From NCBI RefSeq assembly GCF_900184245.1, contig NZ_FXXB01000008.1, positions 806,001 to 870,000 of the forward strand: a DNA stretch of 64,000 nt, in the 5' to 3' direction. Of this stretch, positions 25,985 to 35,947 are shown piece by piece. Made by a program: the position numbers and the translations under genes. The number at the start of each line of letters is the position of its first letter. Positions within the stretch are counted from its first letter, which is position 1. Source of the stretch: Brachybacterium massiliense. Its GTDB lineage: Bacteria; Actinomycetota; Actinomycetes; Actinomycetales; Dermabacteraceae. The notes under the pieces were generated by a model. The model was not told the origin of the DNA and searched no databases. It was given only the letters and a program-made list of their open reading frames with translations.

Positions 25985-27544
25985 ATGTCGACCGACTCCC
26001 CGGCCCCTCCCCCTCGCGTGCTCGCCGCCGAGGTCGAGGCCCTGCGCGCCGATCTGACCGCCGCCCGCTTCACCAGCGCCCGGAGCGAGGAGCTGCTGGG
26101 GCCGGTGGCCTCGCAGGCGCTGCGTCGGGAGAACCCCGCCCCCGCGCGCCGGATCCTCACCCGGCTCGAGGACCCTGCCGCGACGCTGCTGGACCTGTTC
26201 ACCCTCGGCGCCCGGATCCCGCGCGCCCAGGTCGAGGCCGCGCTGCCGGCTCTCGGTGTGGAGGGCGCGCAGCGCCTGGGACTCCTCGAGGCCGACGGCG
26301 AGGGGCCCGACTCCCCCGTGCGGGCGCTGTGGGAGCTCGCCCCGTACTCAGCGCAGGATGATCTGGGGGAGATCGAGTGGTGGATCGCCTCGGACCTCTC
26401 CGAGCTCGCGACCGATGCGCCGCTGGGCCCGGAGCACGTGCTCGGGGTGGGCGGCGCCTCCCTGACCCTGGCCCGGATCACGCCCCGTGAGCGGGTGGGC
26501 AGCGTGCTGGACCTGGGCTGCGGCGGCGGGATCCAGGCGCTGCACGCCTCCCGCCACGCCGAGCGGGTGGTGGCCACGGACCTCTCGGAGCGGGCGCTCA
26601 GCGTCGCCGCCTTCAACGCGGCGCTCAACGGCATCGACCTCGAGCTGCGTCAGGGCTCGCTGCTGGAGCCGGTGGCCGGGGAGAGGTTCGACCTGATCGT
26701 CTCCAACCCGCCGTTCGTGATCACCCCGCGCACCCTCGAGGACGCCGACACCACCTGGACCTATCGCGATGGCGGCCGGGCCGGGGACGCGCTGCTCGAG
26801 GAGCTGCTGCAGTCGCTGCCCGCGCACCTGGCACCCGGCGGCACCGCCGTGATGCTCGGCAACTGGGAGATCCGCGAGGGCGAGGACTGGGATGCCCATC
26901 CGCGCCGCTGGCTGCAGGGCGCGAGCGCCGACGGGGTCGACGCCTGGGTGCTGCAGCGCGAGCGGGAGGATCCCGCCCAGTACGCGGAGACCTGGATCCG
27001 CGATGGCGGCATCACCTCCCGCGATCCGCGCTGGCCCGCCCTGATGAGCGCCTGGCTGGACGACTTCGCTGGCCGCGGCGTCACCGGGATCGGCTTCGGC
27101 TACCTGCTGCTGCGCCGCCCGCTCGGCAGCACCGGGAGGCCCGGGGTGCTGCGCACCGAGGAGGTCCCCGCCACCGGCAGCGGCACGCTCTCGGTCCACC
27201 TCGCGCAGTCCCTGCGGATGCTCGATGCGCTCGAGTCGCTCGACGATGCGGCGTTGTCCGCCTCCCGGCCGGTGCGGGCGGATGATGTGGTCGAGCGGCG
27301 TCATCTCACCCCCGGGCAGTGGGATCCGATGCTGATCGAGCTGGTGCAGGGCGCGGGCTTCGCGCGGTCGGTGCCCGCGGACCAGCTGCTGGCCGCGACC
27401 GTCGGTGCGCTGGATGGGACGCTCACGCTCGGGCAGGTGCTCGCGGCCGTGTGCGCCCTGACCGACGCCGACCCGGACGAGGCGGGCGCACGGCTCCTGC
27501 CCGCGGTGCGGGAGCTGGCGATCACCGGGATGGTGACCCTGTGA
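25985..27544 (+). CDS. Class I SAM-dependent methyltransferase (HemK/MTS-like)
   Basis: Protein of 519 residues. Residues ~1-150 are an N-terminal helical domain with no known activity. The catalytic core (~160-330) has motif I VLDLGCGGGIQALHASRH, VVATDLSERALS and the NPPF signature (IVSNPPFVITPRT), which in related enzymes methylates an amide N of glutamine or adenine. The C-terminal ~180 residues form an extra alpha/beta region. The true substrate is unknown. The ATG has CACAAT seven bases upstream. It overlaps the PAP2 gene by four bases. Confidence 0.85.
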   Translation: MSTDSPAPPPRVLAAEVEALRADLTAARFTSARSEELLGPVASQALRRENPAPARRILTRLEDPAATLLDLFTLGARIPRAQVEAALPALGVEGAQRLGLLEADGEGPDSPVRALWELAPYSAQDDLGEIEWWIASDLSELATDAPLGPEHVLGVGGASLTLARITPRERVGSVLDLGCGGGIQALHASRHAERVVATDLSERALSVAAFNAALNGIDLELRQGSLLEPVAGERFDLIVSNPPFVITPRTLEDADTTWTYRDGGRAGDALLEELLQSLPAHLAPGGTAVMLGNWEIREGEDWDAHPRRWLQGASADGVDAWVLQREREDPAQYAETWIRDGGITSRDPRWPALMSAWLDDFAGRGVTGIGFGYLLLRRPLGSTGRPGVLRTEEVPATGSGTLSVHLAQSLRMLDALESLDDAALSASRPVRADDVVERRHLTPGQWDPMLIELVQGAGFARSVPADQLLAATVGALDGTLTLGQVLAAVCALTDADPDEAGARLLPAVRELAITGMVTL

Positions 27545-28497
27545 GCGCCGGGGGCGAGCGCGTGGGCGGTCTGGCCCGGCCGCTGCTGTCGCTGCTGGCG
27601 GCCGCGCTGTGCACGGCGGCGATCGTGGCGCTGGCCCGCACCGCGGTGGGCACCGCGAGCGGGCAGCGGCTGGATCAGCTGATCCTCTCGGGCGCCAAGA
27701 ACCACAGCGGGCCCCTGTCCCAGTACGCGCAGGAGGCGGTGGGCTCGGTGAGCCTGCCCGTGATCGGGACGCTGCTGGCGCTGGCCGCGGTGCTGGTGCT
27801 GATCCGTCGGCGCCTGTCCCTGCTGGTGCCGCTGACCGTGCTGGTGCTGGGCGCGAACCTCTCCACCCAGGTGATCAAGCACGTGCTGGTCACCCGCCAG
27901 GCACTGGGCCCGGGCATCGAGATCACCCCCAACTCCTTCCCCTCGGGGCACACCACCCTCGCCGCGACCGCGATGATCGCGCTGGTGCTGGCGAGCGGAC
28001 CGGCCCGGGTGGTGCTCGCGCCGATCGGTGCGCTGTGGACGGTCGCGGCGGGGCTGGGCACGCTGGTGCTGGGCTGGCATCGGCCCAGCGACGTGATCGG
28101 AGCGATCGCCGTCGCGGCGACCTGGACCTTCCTGGTGCTCGCGGTGGATGGTCTGCGCACCCGGCGTCGCCGTCGCCGCGCCCTCGCCGAGTCCTCCGCA
28201 GGGCACGGCCGGCGCCGTCGGCCCCCGCAGCTCGAGGCCGCGCCAGGCGCCGGGGCGCCGAGCACGGTGCTGGCTATCCTGCTGGGCCTGGCGGGGGCGG
28301 TGGGCCTCGCCCTCGGCGCGATGGGACTGCTCGCGGTGCCGCTGCCGCTCGAGCTGCACGACGCCTCCCAGCAGCAGCTGGCGTTCCGCGCCACGGCGGC
28401 GCTGATCACCGGCGGGACGGCTGCGTGGATGGCTCTGGTGCTGGCGCTGCGCACGCCCACCTCACATCGGGCACGCACGACCGAGCGTGTACCGTGA
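27541..28497 (+). CDS. PAP2-family membrane phosphatase
   Basis: Integral membrane phosphatidic-acid-type phosphatase of 318 residues with about seven helices. The phosphatase signature is complete: KHVLVTRQ (C1), NSFPSGHTT (C2) and LVLGWHRPSDVIG (C3, with catalytic His and Asp). A basic Arg-rich loop (~200-235) joins two more helices at the C-terminus. The GTG at 27541 overlaps the methyltransferase stop. Likely substrates are undecaprenyl pyrophosphate or phospholipid phosphates; not determinable here. Confidence 0.87.
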   Translation: MSAGGERVGGLARPLLSLLAAALCTAAIVALARTAVGTASGQRLDQLILSGAKNHSGPLSQYAQEAVGSVSLPVIGTLLALAAVLVLIRRRLSLLVPLTVLVLGANLSTQVIKHVLVTRQALGPGIEITPNSFPSGHTTLAATAMIALVLASGPARVVLAPIGALWTVAAGLGTLVLGWHRPSDVIGAIAVAATWTFLVLAVDGLRTRRRRRRALAESSAGHGRRRRPPQLEAAPGAGAPSTVLAILLGLAGAVGLALGAMGLLAVPLPLELHDASQQQLAFRATAALITGGTAAWMALVLALRTPTSHRARTTERVP

Positions 28498-28599
28498 GCA
28501 ATCGCCGAGCGCTGTGATGCGTCCGGTTCATCCCGGACCACGGCATTCGGCCACGGCGGACGGGCCGCGATCAGACGCGGCGAGGAAGGACACATTCAC

Positions 28600-31305
28600 G
28601 TGACAGGCGGACGGCATCTGGTGATCGTCGAGTCCCCGGCGAAGGCGCGCACCATCGCGCGCTACCTCGGGGACGACTACATCGTCCTGGCTTCGGTGGG
28701 ACATATCCGTGACATCCCGGTGCCGCGCGACCTCCCCGCCGAGATGAAGAAGGGCCCCTACGGCAAGTTCGGGGTGGACGTCGAGGGCGACTTCGACCCC
28801 TACTACATCGTGAGCCCGGACAAGAAGAAGACCGTCGCGGAGCTGAAGAAGGCCCTCAAGGACGCCGACACCCTCTACCTCGCCACGGATGAGGACCGCG
28901 AGGGCGAGGCGATCGCCTGGCACCTGCTGGAGACCCTCAAGCCCAAGAAGTCCCTGCCGGTCAAGCGCATGGTGTTCCACGAGATCACCAAGGACGCGAT
29001 CCTCGGCGCGCTCGAGAACACCCGCGAGATCGACTCCCACCTGGTGGACGCGCAGGAGACGCGCCGCATCCTGGACCGACTGGTGGGCTTCGAGCTCTCA
29101 CCGGTGCTGTGGCGCAAGATCAAGCCGTCCCTGTCGGCCGGTCGTGTGCAGTCCGTCGCGACCCGTCTGGTGGTCGAGCGCGAGCGCGAGCGGATGGCGT
29201 TCGTGCCCGCCGAGTACTGGGACGTCACCGGCACCTTCGGCGACGGCGGCGAGCAGTTCACCGCCAAGATCCAGACCGTCGACGGCTCCCGTGTCGCCAG
29301 CGGCTCCGACTTCGCCGACGACGGCACCCTGAAGCCCAAGGCCTCCGGCGCGACCGTCCTCACCGAGGAGTCCACCGGGGCTCTGGTCGAGGCGCTCACG
29401 GACGCTCCCGCCGTCGTCTCCGCCCTCGAGTCCAAGCCGTACACGCGCCGCCCGGCCGCGCCCTTCACCACCTCGTCGCTGCAGCAGGAGGCCTCGCGCA
29501 AGCTGCGGCTGGGCGCCCGCCAGGCGATGCGGGTGGCGCAATCGCTGTACGAGAACGGCTACATCACCTACATGCGTACCGATTCGGTCACGCTCTCGGG
29601 TGAGGCGATCAAGGCCTCCCGCGCCCAGGCCGCGGAGCTGTACGGCGCGCAGTACGTGCCGGACAAGCCGCGCTACTACCAGTCGAAGTCCCAGAGCGCC
29701 CAGGAGGCGCACGAGGCGATCCGTCCCGCCGGGGACCGCTTCCGCACCCCTGCGGACGTCGCGGGCTCCCTCTCGGGCGACGAGTTCCGCCTGTACGAGC
29801 TGATCTGGAAGCGCACCATCGCCTCCCAGATGGCCGACGCGAAGGGCACCACCTCGACCGTCGAGCTGCTGCTCGAGCAGAGCTCCCGGGCCGCGACCTT
29901 CCGCGCCGCCGGCACCGTGATCACCTTCCGCGGCTTCCTCGCCGCCTACGAGGAGGGCCGCGACGCCACCCGGTACGGCAACGAGGAGTCCGACGGCAAG
30001 GGCGACAAGCGCCTGCCGCAGATGGCGGAGGGTCAGGTGCTCGAGACCCGCGAGCTCACCCCGGACGGCCACACCACCACCCCTCCCCCGCGCTACACCG
30101 AGGCCTCGCTGGTGCGCGCCCTCGAGGAGCGCGGGATCGGCCGCCCCTCGACCTACGCCTCGACCGTCGCCACGGTCCAGGATCGCGGCTACGTGCTGCG
30201 CCGCGGCACCGCGCTGGTGCCCAGCTGGACCGCGTTCGCGGTGGTGCGCCTGCTCGAGGAGCACTTCGGCACGTTCATCGACTACGACTTCACCGCCCAG
30301 ATGGAGCAGCAGCTGGACCGCATGGCCCAGGGCGATCTGGGACGCTCGCAGTACCTGCGCAACTTCTATCTCTCCGACGGCACGGACAGCCCGATCGGGC
30401 TGAAGCCGATGGTCGATGACCTCGGCGAGATCGATGCCCGTGCGATCAACAGCATCGAGATCGGTGAGGGGATCACGCTGCGGGTGGGCCGCTACGGCGC
30501 CTACGTCGAGCAGATCGCCCGGGACGAGAACGGGGAGCCGATCGAGGGCGCCGATCCGCGGCGCGCGAACGTCTCCGACGAGGTCGCCCCCGATGAGCTG
30601 ACAGTCGAGAAGGCCAAGGAGTTGCTCGAGCGGGCCAAGGATGACGGCCGCGTGCTGGGCACCGATCCGGAGTCCGGTCACGAGATCGTCGCCAAGGACG
30701 GCCGCTACGGCCCCTATGTCACCGAGATCCTGCCCGAGCCGGTCACGGCCGACGGGAAGAAGATCCCCAAGACCAAGCAGCCGAAGCCCCGCACCGGCTC
30801 GCTGCTGAAGTCGATGGACCTCTCCACCGTCACCCTCGAGGACGCGCTGAAGCTGCTGAGCCTGCCGCGCGTGGTGGGCACCACCGAGGACGGCGTCGAG
30901 ATCACCGCCCAGAACGGCCGCTACGGGCCGTACATGAAGAAGGGCACCGACTCTCGCTCCCTCGAGACCGAGGAGCAGATCTTCACGATCACCATGGAGG
31001 AGGCCGAGAAGATCTACGCCCAGCCCAAGACTCGCGGCCGCGCCGCGGCGAAGCCCCCGCTCAAGGAGCTGGGCACCGATCCGGTCAGCGAGAAGCCGAT
31101 CGTGATCAAGGACGGCCGCTTCGGCCCGTACATCACCGACGGCACCACCAACGTGTCCCTCCGCGCGACCGAGAAGGTCGAGGAGATCACCGAGTCCGTC
31201 GCGATCGAGAAGCTCGCCGAGAAGCGCGCCAAGGGACCGGCCACGAAGAAGGCCCCCGCCAAGCGCACCACCACGCGCAAGAAGGCGCCGACGAAGAAGA
31301 GCTGA
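28600..31305 (+). CDS. topA: DNA topoisomerase I
   Basis: Type IA topoisomerase relaxing negative supercoils, 901 residues. TOPRIM at the N-terminus (VIVESPAKARTIARYLG) with DEDREGE acidic triad, catalytic tyrosine at ~324 in YITYMRTDS, and the domain closing around SLVRALEERGIGRPSTYA. The C-terminal part carries several GRYGPYV/GRFGPYI-type actinobacterial repeats (~700-870) and a lysine-rich tail. GTG start follows AGGAAGGA. A strong bidirectional terminator follows. Confidence 0.97.
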   Translation: MTGGRHLVIVESPAKARTIARYLGDDYIVLASVGHIRDIPVPRDLPAEMKKGPYGKFGVDVEGDFDPYYIVSPDKKKTVAELKKALKDADTLYLATDEDREGEAIAWHLLETLKPKKSLPVKRMVFHEITKDAILGALENTREIDSHLVDAQETRRILDRLVGFELSPVLWRKIKPSLSAGRVQSVATRLVVERERERMAFVPAEYWDVTGTFGDGGEQFTAKIQTVDGSRVASGSDFADDGTLKPKASGATVLTEESTGALVEALTDAPAVVSALESKPYTRRPAAPFTTSSLQQEASRKLRLGARQAMRVAQSLYENGYITYMRTDSVTLSGEAIKASRAQAAELYGAQYVPDKPRYYQSKSQSAQEAHEAIRPAGDRFRTPADVAGSLSGDEFRLYELIWKRTIASQMADAKGTTSTVELLLEQSSRAATFRAAGTVITFRGFLAAYEEGRDATRYGNEESDGKGDKRLPQMAEGQVLETRELTPDGHTTTPPPRYTEASLVRALEERGIGRPSTYASTVATVQDRGYVLRRGTALVPSWTAFAVVRLLEEHFGTFIDYDFTAQMEQQLDRMAQGDLGRSQYLRNFYLSDGTDSPIGLKPMVDDLGEIDARAINSIEIGEGITLRVGRYGAYVEQIARDENGEPIEGADPRRANVSDEVAPDELTVEKAKELLERAKDDGRVLGTDPESGHEIVAKDGRYGPYVTEILPEPVTADGKKIPKTKQPKPRTGSLLKSMDLSTVTLEDALKLLSLPRVVGTTEDGVEITAQNGRYGPYMKKGTDSRSLETEEQIFTITMEEAEKIYAQPKTRGRAAAKPPLKELGTDPVSEKPIVIKDGRFGPYITDGTTNVSLRATEKVEEITESVAIEKLAEKRAKGPATKKAPAKRTTTRKKAPTKKS

Positions 31306-31337
31306 GCGCGCATCGCCTGGGGCGATACGCCGACTGC

Positions 31338-31380
31338 ATGAGCAGGGGCACGGACCGTGACGGTCCGTGCCCCTGCTCAT
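31338..31380. terminator. Bidirectional terminator after topA
   Basis: Perfect 20-bp inverted repeat (31338-31357 with 31361-31380) with a 3-nt loop, between convergent topA and the sugar permease gene. Confidence 0.88.
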
Positions 31381-31454
31381 GACCCCGCCTCGTCCCTCCG
31401 GGCGGAGTGCTCAGCGGATCGCCGCAGCTCCTCGCGACGCTCGGCGCCTGGAGA

Positions 31455-32363
31455 TCACTTGACCGATCCAGCGGCGAGGCCGCTGACGATGCGTCGCTGG
31501 AAGATCAGCACCATGATGATCAGCGGAACCGTCACGATCACGCCGGCGGCCATCTTCGTGCCGTACGGGGTGTCGAACTGGGAGATGCCGGTGAACTTCG
31601 AGATCGCGACGTTCGCGGTCTGCATCAGCGGTGCGTTCACCATTGTCAGGGCGATGAGGAACTCGTTCCACGCCGCGATGAAGGTGATGATCGCGGTGGT
31701 GAACACTCCGGGTGCGGCCAGCGGCAGGATGACCCGGGTGAACGCCCCGAAGCGGGTGGTCCCATCGATCATCGCCGCCTGCTCGAGCTCGACCGGCAGC
31801 TGCCGGAAGAACGCGTTGAGGTTCCACACCGCCAGCGGCAGCGCGAAGGAGATCGTCGGCAGGATCATCGCCTGGTAGGTGTTGATCCAGTTGAAGGGAA
31901 ACCACACGAAGCCTCCGCTGAAAAGCTTCAGCAGCGGGACCACGAGCGTGACGACCGGGAACATCGAGGTCGCCACGATGAGGAACATGACCAGCACCTT
32001 GCCGCGGAAATCGAGCCGGGCCAGCGCGTACGCGCCGAACACGCCGAGCACGAGTACCAGCAGCGTGGTGCCACCGGCGACGATCAGCGAGTTCAGCAGA
32101 GCGCGGGTGAAGTTGTTCGACGGGTCGAAGACCGCGATGAAGTTCTCGACGCTGATCGGACTCGGGATCAGCTCCGTCGAGCGGCCCTCGCTGGGCCGAC
32201 GCAGCGCGGAGACGATCATCCAGTAGAACGGTGCCAGGCAGTACACCAGGATGAACGCGATCCCCACGCCGATGACGACGGAGCCGAGGGTGCGGCCCTT
32301 GTGCTTCTTGGGCGCCAGCACCTCGCCAGTGCGGGAGACGACCCCGGAGGTGGTGGTGCTCAT
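31455..32363 (-). CDS. Carbohydrate ABC transporter permease (MalG type)
   Basis: Inner-membrane permease of a CUT1 sugar importer, 302 residues, six helices. The EAA loop lies near residue 195 (ELEQAAMIDGTTRFGAFTRVILPLAAPG), the family signature. The start overlaps the stop of the MalF-type gene (ATGA, 32360-32363). Last gene of the three-gene cassette; no ATPase gene is adjacent, so it probably borrows a shared MsmK-like ATPase. Substrate unknown. Confidence 0.92.
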   Translation of the reverse strand: MSTTTSGVVSRTGEVLAPKKHKGRTLGSVVIGVGIAFILVYCLAPFYWMIVSALRRPSEGRSTELIPSPISVENFIAVFDPSNNFTRALLNSLIVAGGTTLLVLVLGVFGAYALARLDFRGKVLVMFLIVATSMFPVVTLVVPLLKLFSGGFVWFPFNWINTYQAMILPTISFALPLAVWNLNAFFRQLPVELEQAAMIDGTTRFGAFTRVILPLAAPGVFTTAIITFIAAWNEFLIALTMVNAPLMQTANVAISKFTGISQFDTPYGTKMAAGVIVTVPLIIMVLIFQRRIVSGLAAGSVK

Positions 32364-33367
32364 GGCATGCTCCCTTCGGAGGTCGTGCGCAGGCGGCGCG
32401 GGACTCGCTTCTTCTTCGGCGGGCGGTTCTGATCACCGATCACGTCCGCTCCGAGCAGCTTGATGAACAAGTACGCCACCAGACAGATGTAGGCGAAGAG
32501 CACCATCGAGTACGCGGAGGCGGCGCCGAAGTTCGTCTTCGCGGCGGCATCGGTGGCGAGCATCGAGAGGGTCTGGCCGGAGTCCAAGGTCCCCAGCAGC
32601 ACGTAAGGCAGGTCGAACATGCGCATGGCGTCGAGCAGACGGAACAGCACCGCCACCACGAGCACCGGGCGCACCAGCGGGAGCGTGATCCTCCAGAACG
32701 TCTGCCAGCGGTTCGCGCCGTCCACCGTCGCTGCCTCGTAGACCTGCTTGTCGATGGTCTGCAGTCCGGCGAGGGTGAGTAGGCCGATGTACGGCGCCGT
32801 CTTCCAGATATCGGCGATGAGCACCGCGGCCTTGGCCTGCCAGCCCTCGGTGGTCCACAGCACCTGGTAGTCCAGCAGCCGGTTCGCGATGCCGTTCGCA
32901 TCGAAGATCAGCTGCCACATCAGGGCCGAGACCACCGTGGGGATCGCCCACGGGATGAGGATCGAGGCGCGCACCAGTCCGGTCGCACGCATCGCTCTGG
33001 CCATGATCAGCGCCATCGCAACGCCGAGAACCGTCTCGATGCTCACGCCGACTACGGTGAACAGCGTGGTGTTCCAGAAGGCGTTCCAGAACCCTGCCCC
33101 CGCACCCGTGCCGGTGACCGCGTCGATGTAGTTGTCCAGGCCGACGAAGGTGTCGCCCTGGATGATCAGCCCGGTGGTCGGGTCGATCCCCTGTCCCGAC
33201 TGCATCAGGGACTGCCAGGCCGACAGCACCAGCGGGAACCCGACGACGAGCGCGAGAAGGATCAGCGTCGGCAGCAGGAGGAGGTATGCCATCCCCCCGT
33301 GGTCCCCGCCGGTCTTCTTCCCGCGCCTGCCGCCGGTCGTCGTGGAACGAGCGGCGACGGTGGTCAC
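32360..33367 (-). CDS. Carbohydrate ABC transporter permease (MalF type)
   Basis: Partner permease of the CUT1 importer, 335 residues, six helices starting at ~38. EAA loop: YEAATVDGANRWQTFWRITLPL. GTG at 33367 overlaps the binding-protein stop (GTGA) and is preferred to a longer frame upstream that reads through that gene. The N-terminus is a short basic cytoplasmic tail (ARSTTTGGRRGKKTGG). Confidence 0.92.
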   Translation of the reverse strand: MTTVAARSTTTGGRRGKKTGGDHGGMAYLLLLPTLILLALVVGFPLVLSAWQSLMQSGQGIDPTTGLIIQGDTFVGLDNYIDAVTGTGAGAGFWNAFWNTTLFTVVGVSIETVLGVAMALIMARAMRATGLVRASILIPWAIPTVVSALMWQLIFDANGIANRLLDYQVLWTTEGWQAKAAVLIADIWKTAPYIGLLTLAGLQTIDKQVYEAATVDGANRWQTFWRITLPLVRPVLVVAVLFRLLDAMRMFDLPYVLLGTLDSGQTLSMLATDAAAKTNFGAASAYSMVLFAYICLVAYLFIKLLGADVIGDQNRPPKKKRVPRRLRTTSEGSMP

Positions 33368-34695
33368 TGCGCCACGAGCTCGGTCAACTGGGCCTGCAGG
33401 TCCTGCAGAGCCGGCTCTGCATCCTTCTCGCCGGAGAAGCAAGCGTAGGCCGCCTCCTGGATCGCCTGGGTCACCTCGCCGTACTGGACGGCGGCGGGGC
33501 GGCTGGTCCCGGCGTCGATCGCCTCCTTCAGCTGCGGCAGGAAGGGGAACGCCTCGAGCATGTCCGCGTCCTCGTAGACTCCGACGTTCGCCGGAGCCTG
33601 CGCGGTCGCCAGACCCCATTCCTTCTGCCGGACGGCATCAACCATGAAGGCGATGAAGTCGACGGCCGTGCCCTTGTTCTTCGCGAAGGCACTCACCCCG
33701 AGGTTCAATCCGCCGAGCGTCGAGCTGCCAGGTCCGTCGATCCCGGGCACGAGACTCGCCACCATCTTGCCGTTGACCGACGAGGAGCCGTCCTCCGCCT
33801 GGCCGAGCGCCCAGACGTACGGCCAGTTCTGCAGGAAGGCGAGGCGCCCGTCCTGATAGGCCGCGCGGGACTCCTCCTCCTTGTAGGTCAGCGCCTCCTG
33901 AGGGATGAAGCCCTTGTCGAATCCGTCGCGGACGGCCTGGATCCCGGCCAGTGCCTCCGCCGAATCGGCATGAGGATTGCCCTCGTTGTCGAAGAGCTGG
34001 CCGCCGGCCGACGCCACGAGTCCGGCCGTCTGGACGGTGAGCCCCTCGTACTTGGAGTACTGCGAGCCGAAGCCGAGCAGCTCCGGATCCTCCTTCTGCA
34101 AGGTCTCGATCGCCGCGTACATCTCTGCGAAGGTCTCCGGCGGGCCGTCGAGCCCAGCCTGCTCGAGCAGATCGGTGCGGGAGAACAGCAGCTGAGCGTT
34201 CGTGATGAAGGGGACCCCGTAGAGCTTGTCGAAGTAGGTGGCGGTCGTCACCGTGGCGGGGATCAGCTCGTCGAGCGGGAACCTGTCCTGCGGCAGTTCG
34301 ATGACCCATTGGTTCGCCGCGAACTCGGCGGTCCAGATCACGTCCAGTCCGAGCACGGTGTACGCATCGGACTTCGCCTGCGCGTTGTTGATCATCTGAC
34401 GGCGCTGCTCGTCGGCGGACTCGGGCAGCTCGATGAGCGTGACCTCTTCGTCGGGGTGCTCGGAGTTCCACGTCTCCAGGAACTCGGCGAGCTTGCCCGT
34501 GGTGTCCTTGCCCTTCGCAAGCGTGATCGGACCCCGCTCCTCGAAGTCCGCGGCGGGGGCATCGCCGCCACCGCCGCCCTCGGTCGAGCCCCCGGAGCAG
34601 GCGGCCAGCGCCGCGGCCGCGGTCGTCACGCCACCGGCGGCGAGGACGGTGCGGCGGGACGTACGGAGGCGGGACGCGCCAGTGCTGTGAACCAT
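33364..34695 (-). CDS. Sugar-binding lipoprotein of CUT1 ABC importer
   Basis: Extracellular solute-binding protein, 443 residues. The N-terminus combines a twin-arginine motif (TSRRTVLAAGG) with a lipobox (LAAC), so it is probably a Tat-exported lipoprotein. The body shows the family 1 fold (TVLGLDVIWTAEFAAN, DRFPLDELIPATVT, RAAYQDGRLAFLQNWPY). ATG 34695 has AAAGGAG seven bases upstream. First gene of an SBP-MalF-MalG cassette. The ligand cannot be read from sequence; an adjacent Gfo/Idh/MocA oxidoreductase hints at a sugar or polyol. Confidence 0.92.
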   Translation of the reverse strand: MVHSTGASRLRTSRRTVLAAGGVTTAAAALAACSGGSTEGGGGGDAPAADFEERGPITLAKGKDTTGKLAEFLETWNSEHPDEEVTLIELPESADEQRRQMINNAQAKSDAYTVLGLDVIWTAEFAANQWVIELPQDRFPLDELIPATVTTATYFDKLYGVPFITNAQLLFSRTDLLEQAGLDGPPETFAEMYAAIETLQKEDPELLGFGSQYSKYEGLTVQTAGLVASAGGQLFDNEGNPHADSAEALAGIQAVRDGFDKGFIPQEALTYKEEESRAAYQDGRLAFLQNWPYVWALGQAEDGSSSVNGKMVASLVPGIDGPGSSTLGGLNLGVSAFAKNKGTAVDFIAFMVDAVRQKEWGLATAQAPANVGVYEDADMLEAFPFLPQLKEAIDAGTSRPAAVQYGEVTQAIQEAAYACFSGEKDAEPALQDLQAQLTELVAQ

Positions 34696-34858
34696 GTCGA
34701 AACTCCTTTGTCCAGACGCGAGCACGGATGTGCCCGATCGCATGATTCTAAGCTCCGCCTGCGGCCGTGCGCGTCCTCGGCATGCCCATTGATGTTCCCT
34801 CCCCATGCCGTCGGTCCGAGGGATCCACGCCCGAGGACCGAAGTGTCTGCCCGACCGA

Positions 34859-34864
34859 TAGATT
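34859..34864 (+). promoter_or_regulatory. -10 element (TAGATT) of the Gfo/Idh/MocA gene
   Basis: TAGATT ends six bases before the ATG at 34871 with no ribosome binding site, in the 175-bp divergent gap with the sugar-binding gene. Confidence 0.6.
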
Positions 34865-34870
34865 GGACCC

Positions 34871-35947
34871 ATGACCGAGAACGACGCGCCCCACCGAACC
34901 GGGGCAGGCGATGCCCTGACGCTGCCGGCCCCCACCGTCCTCGATCCGGCCACGGCGCCGGGGCTGCGCTGGGGCGTGATCTCCCCCGGGCATATCGCCG
35001 GCCAGTTCACCGCCACCGCGCACCGCGCGACCGCCTCGCGGGTGGTCTCCGTCGTCTCCCGCTCCCTCGAGCGGGCCGAGGCCTTCGCGGCGGAGCACGG
35101 CATCGAGCGCGCCGTCGACTCCGTCGAGCAGATGCTCGCGGCCGGTGGCCTGGACGCCGTCTACGTCGCCTCCCCCCACGCCCAGCATCATGCCCTGACC
35201 CGCCCGGTGCTCGAGGCGGGCATCCCGGTGCTGGTCGAGAAGGCCTTCACCCTCAACACCGCCGAGGCCCGCGACCTGCTCGACCTCGCCCGTGCGCAGG
35301 GCGTGTTCGCGATGGAGGCGATGTGGGCGCGGTTCCTGCCGCAGTACGACGTGCTGCGCCAGGTGCTCGCCTCCGGCATGCTCGGCGAGATCGTCGAGGT
35401 CGCCGCCGATCACGGGCAGACCTTCCCCGCGGATCCGAGCCACCGCATGTTCGCCCCTGAGCTGGGCGGCGGCGCGCTGCTGGACCTGGGCGTGTACCCG
35501 ATCTCCTTCGCGCAGATGGTGCTCGGGGATCTCCGCGACCTCGCGGTGCGCGGAACCCTCACCGAGACCGGCGTGGATGCGTACTTCGGGCTGCTCGCGG
35601 CGGGGGCCGACGGCGGCAGCGCCCGCCTGTCCTCCACCCTGCTCTCCCGCACCCCCACGCAGGCGGTGGTGAACGGCACCGCGGGCTCCGCGCACCTGGC
35701 GGGCCCGTTCTTCGCGCCGAGCACCCTCACCATCACCCTTCACGACGGTCGCCGCGCCGTGTTCGAGCATCCTGCGGATCGCGGGGACGGGATGGCGTAC
35801 GAGATCGCCGAGTCCGCCCGTCGGATCACCGCCGGGGAGCTCGAGTCCCCGCTGATGAGCTGGCAGGACACCCTCAGCGTGATGGGCACGATGGATGCGG
35901 TGCGCGCCGAGCTCGGCGTGGTCTACCCCGGGGAGGAGCCCCAGTGA
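34871..35947 (+). CDS. Gfo/Idh/MocA-family oxidoreductase
   Basis: NAD(P)-dependent dehydrogenase, probably acting on a sugar, inositol or polyol, 358 residues. The N-terminal Rossmann fold (WGVISPGHIAGQFTATAH) is followed by VYVASPHAQHHALTRPVLEAG and VLVEKAFTLN, where the usual EKP lysine motif reads EKA. The C-terminal domain starts at ~135 (AMWARFLPQYDVLRQ). Divergent from the sugar importer and overlapping tmk by four bases (GTGA), so its translation is linked to thymidylate kinase. Confidence 0.88.
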   Translation: MTENDAPHRTGAGDALTLPAPTVLDPATAPGLRWGVISPGHIAGQFTATAHRATASRVVSVVSRSLERAEAFAAEHGIERAVDSVEQMLAAGGLDAVYVASPHAQHHALTRPVLEAGIPVLVEKAFTLNTAEARDLLDLARAQGVFAMEAMWARFLPQYDVLRQVLASGMLGEIVEVAADHGQTFPADPSHRMFAPELGGGALLDLGVYPISFAQMVLGDLRDLAVRGTLTETGVDAYFGLLAAGADGGSARLSSTLLSRTPTQAVVNGTAGSAHLAGPFFAPSTLTITLHDGRRAVFEHPADRGDGMAYEIAESARRITAGELESPLMSWQDTLSVMGTMDAVRAELGVVYPGEEPQ

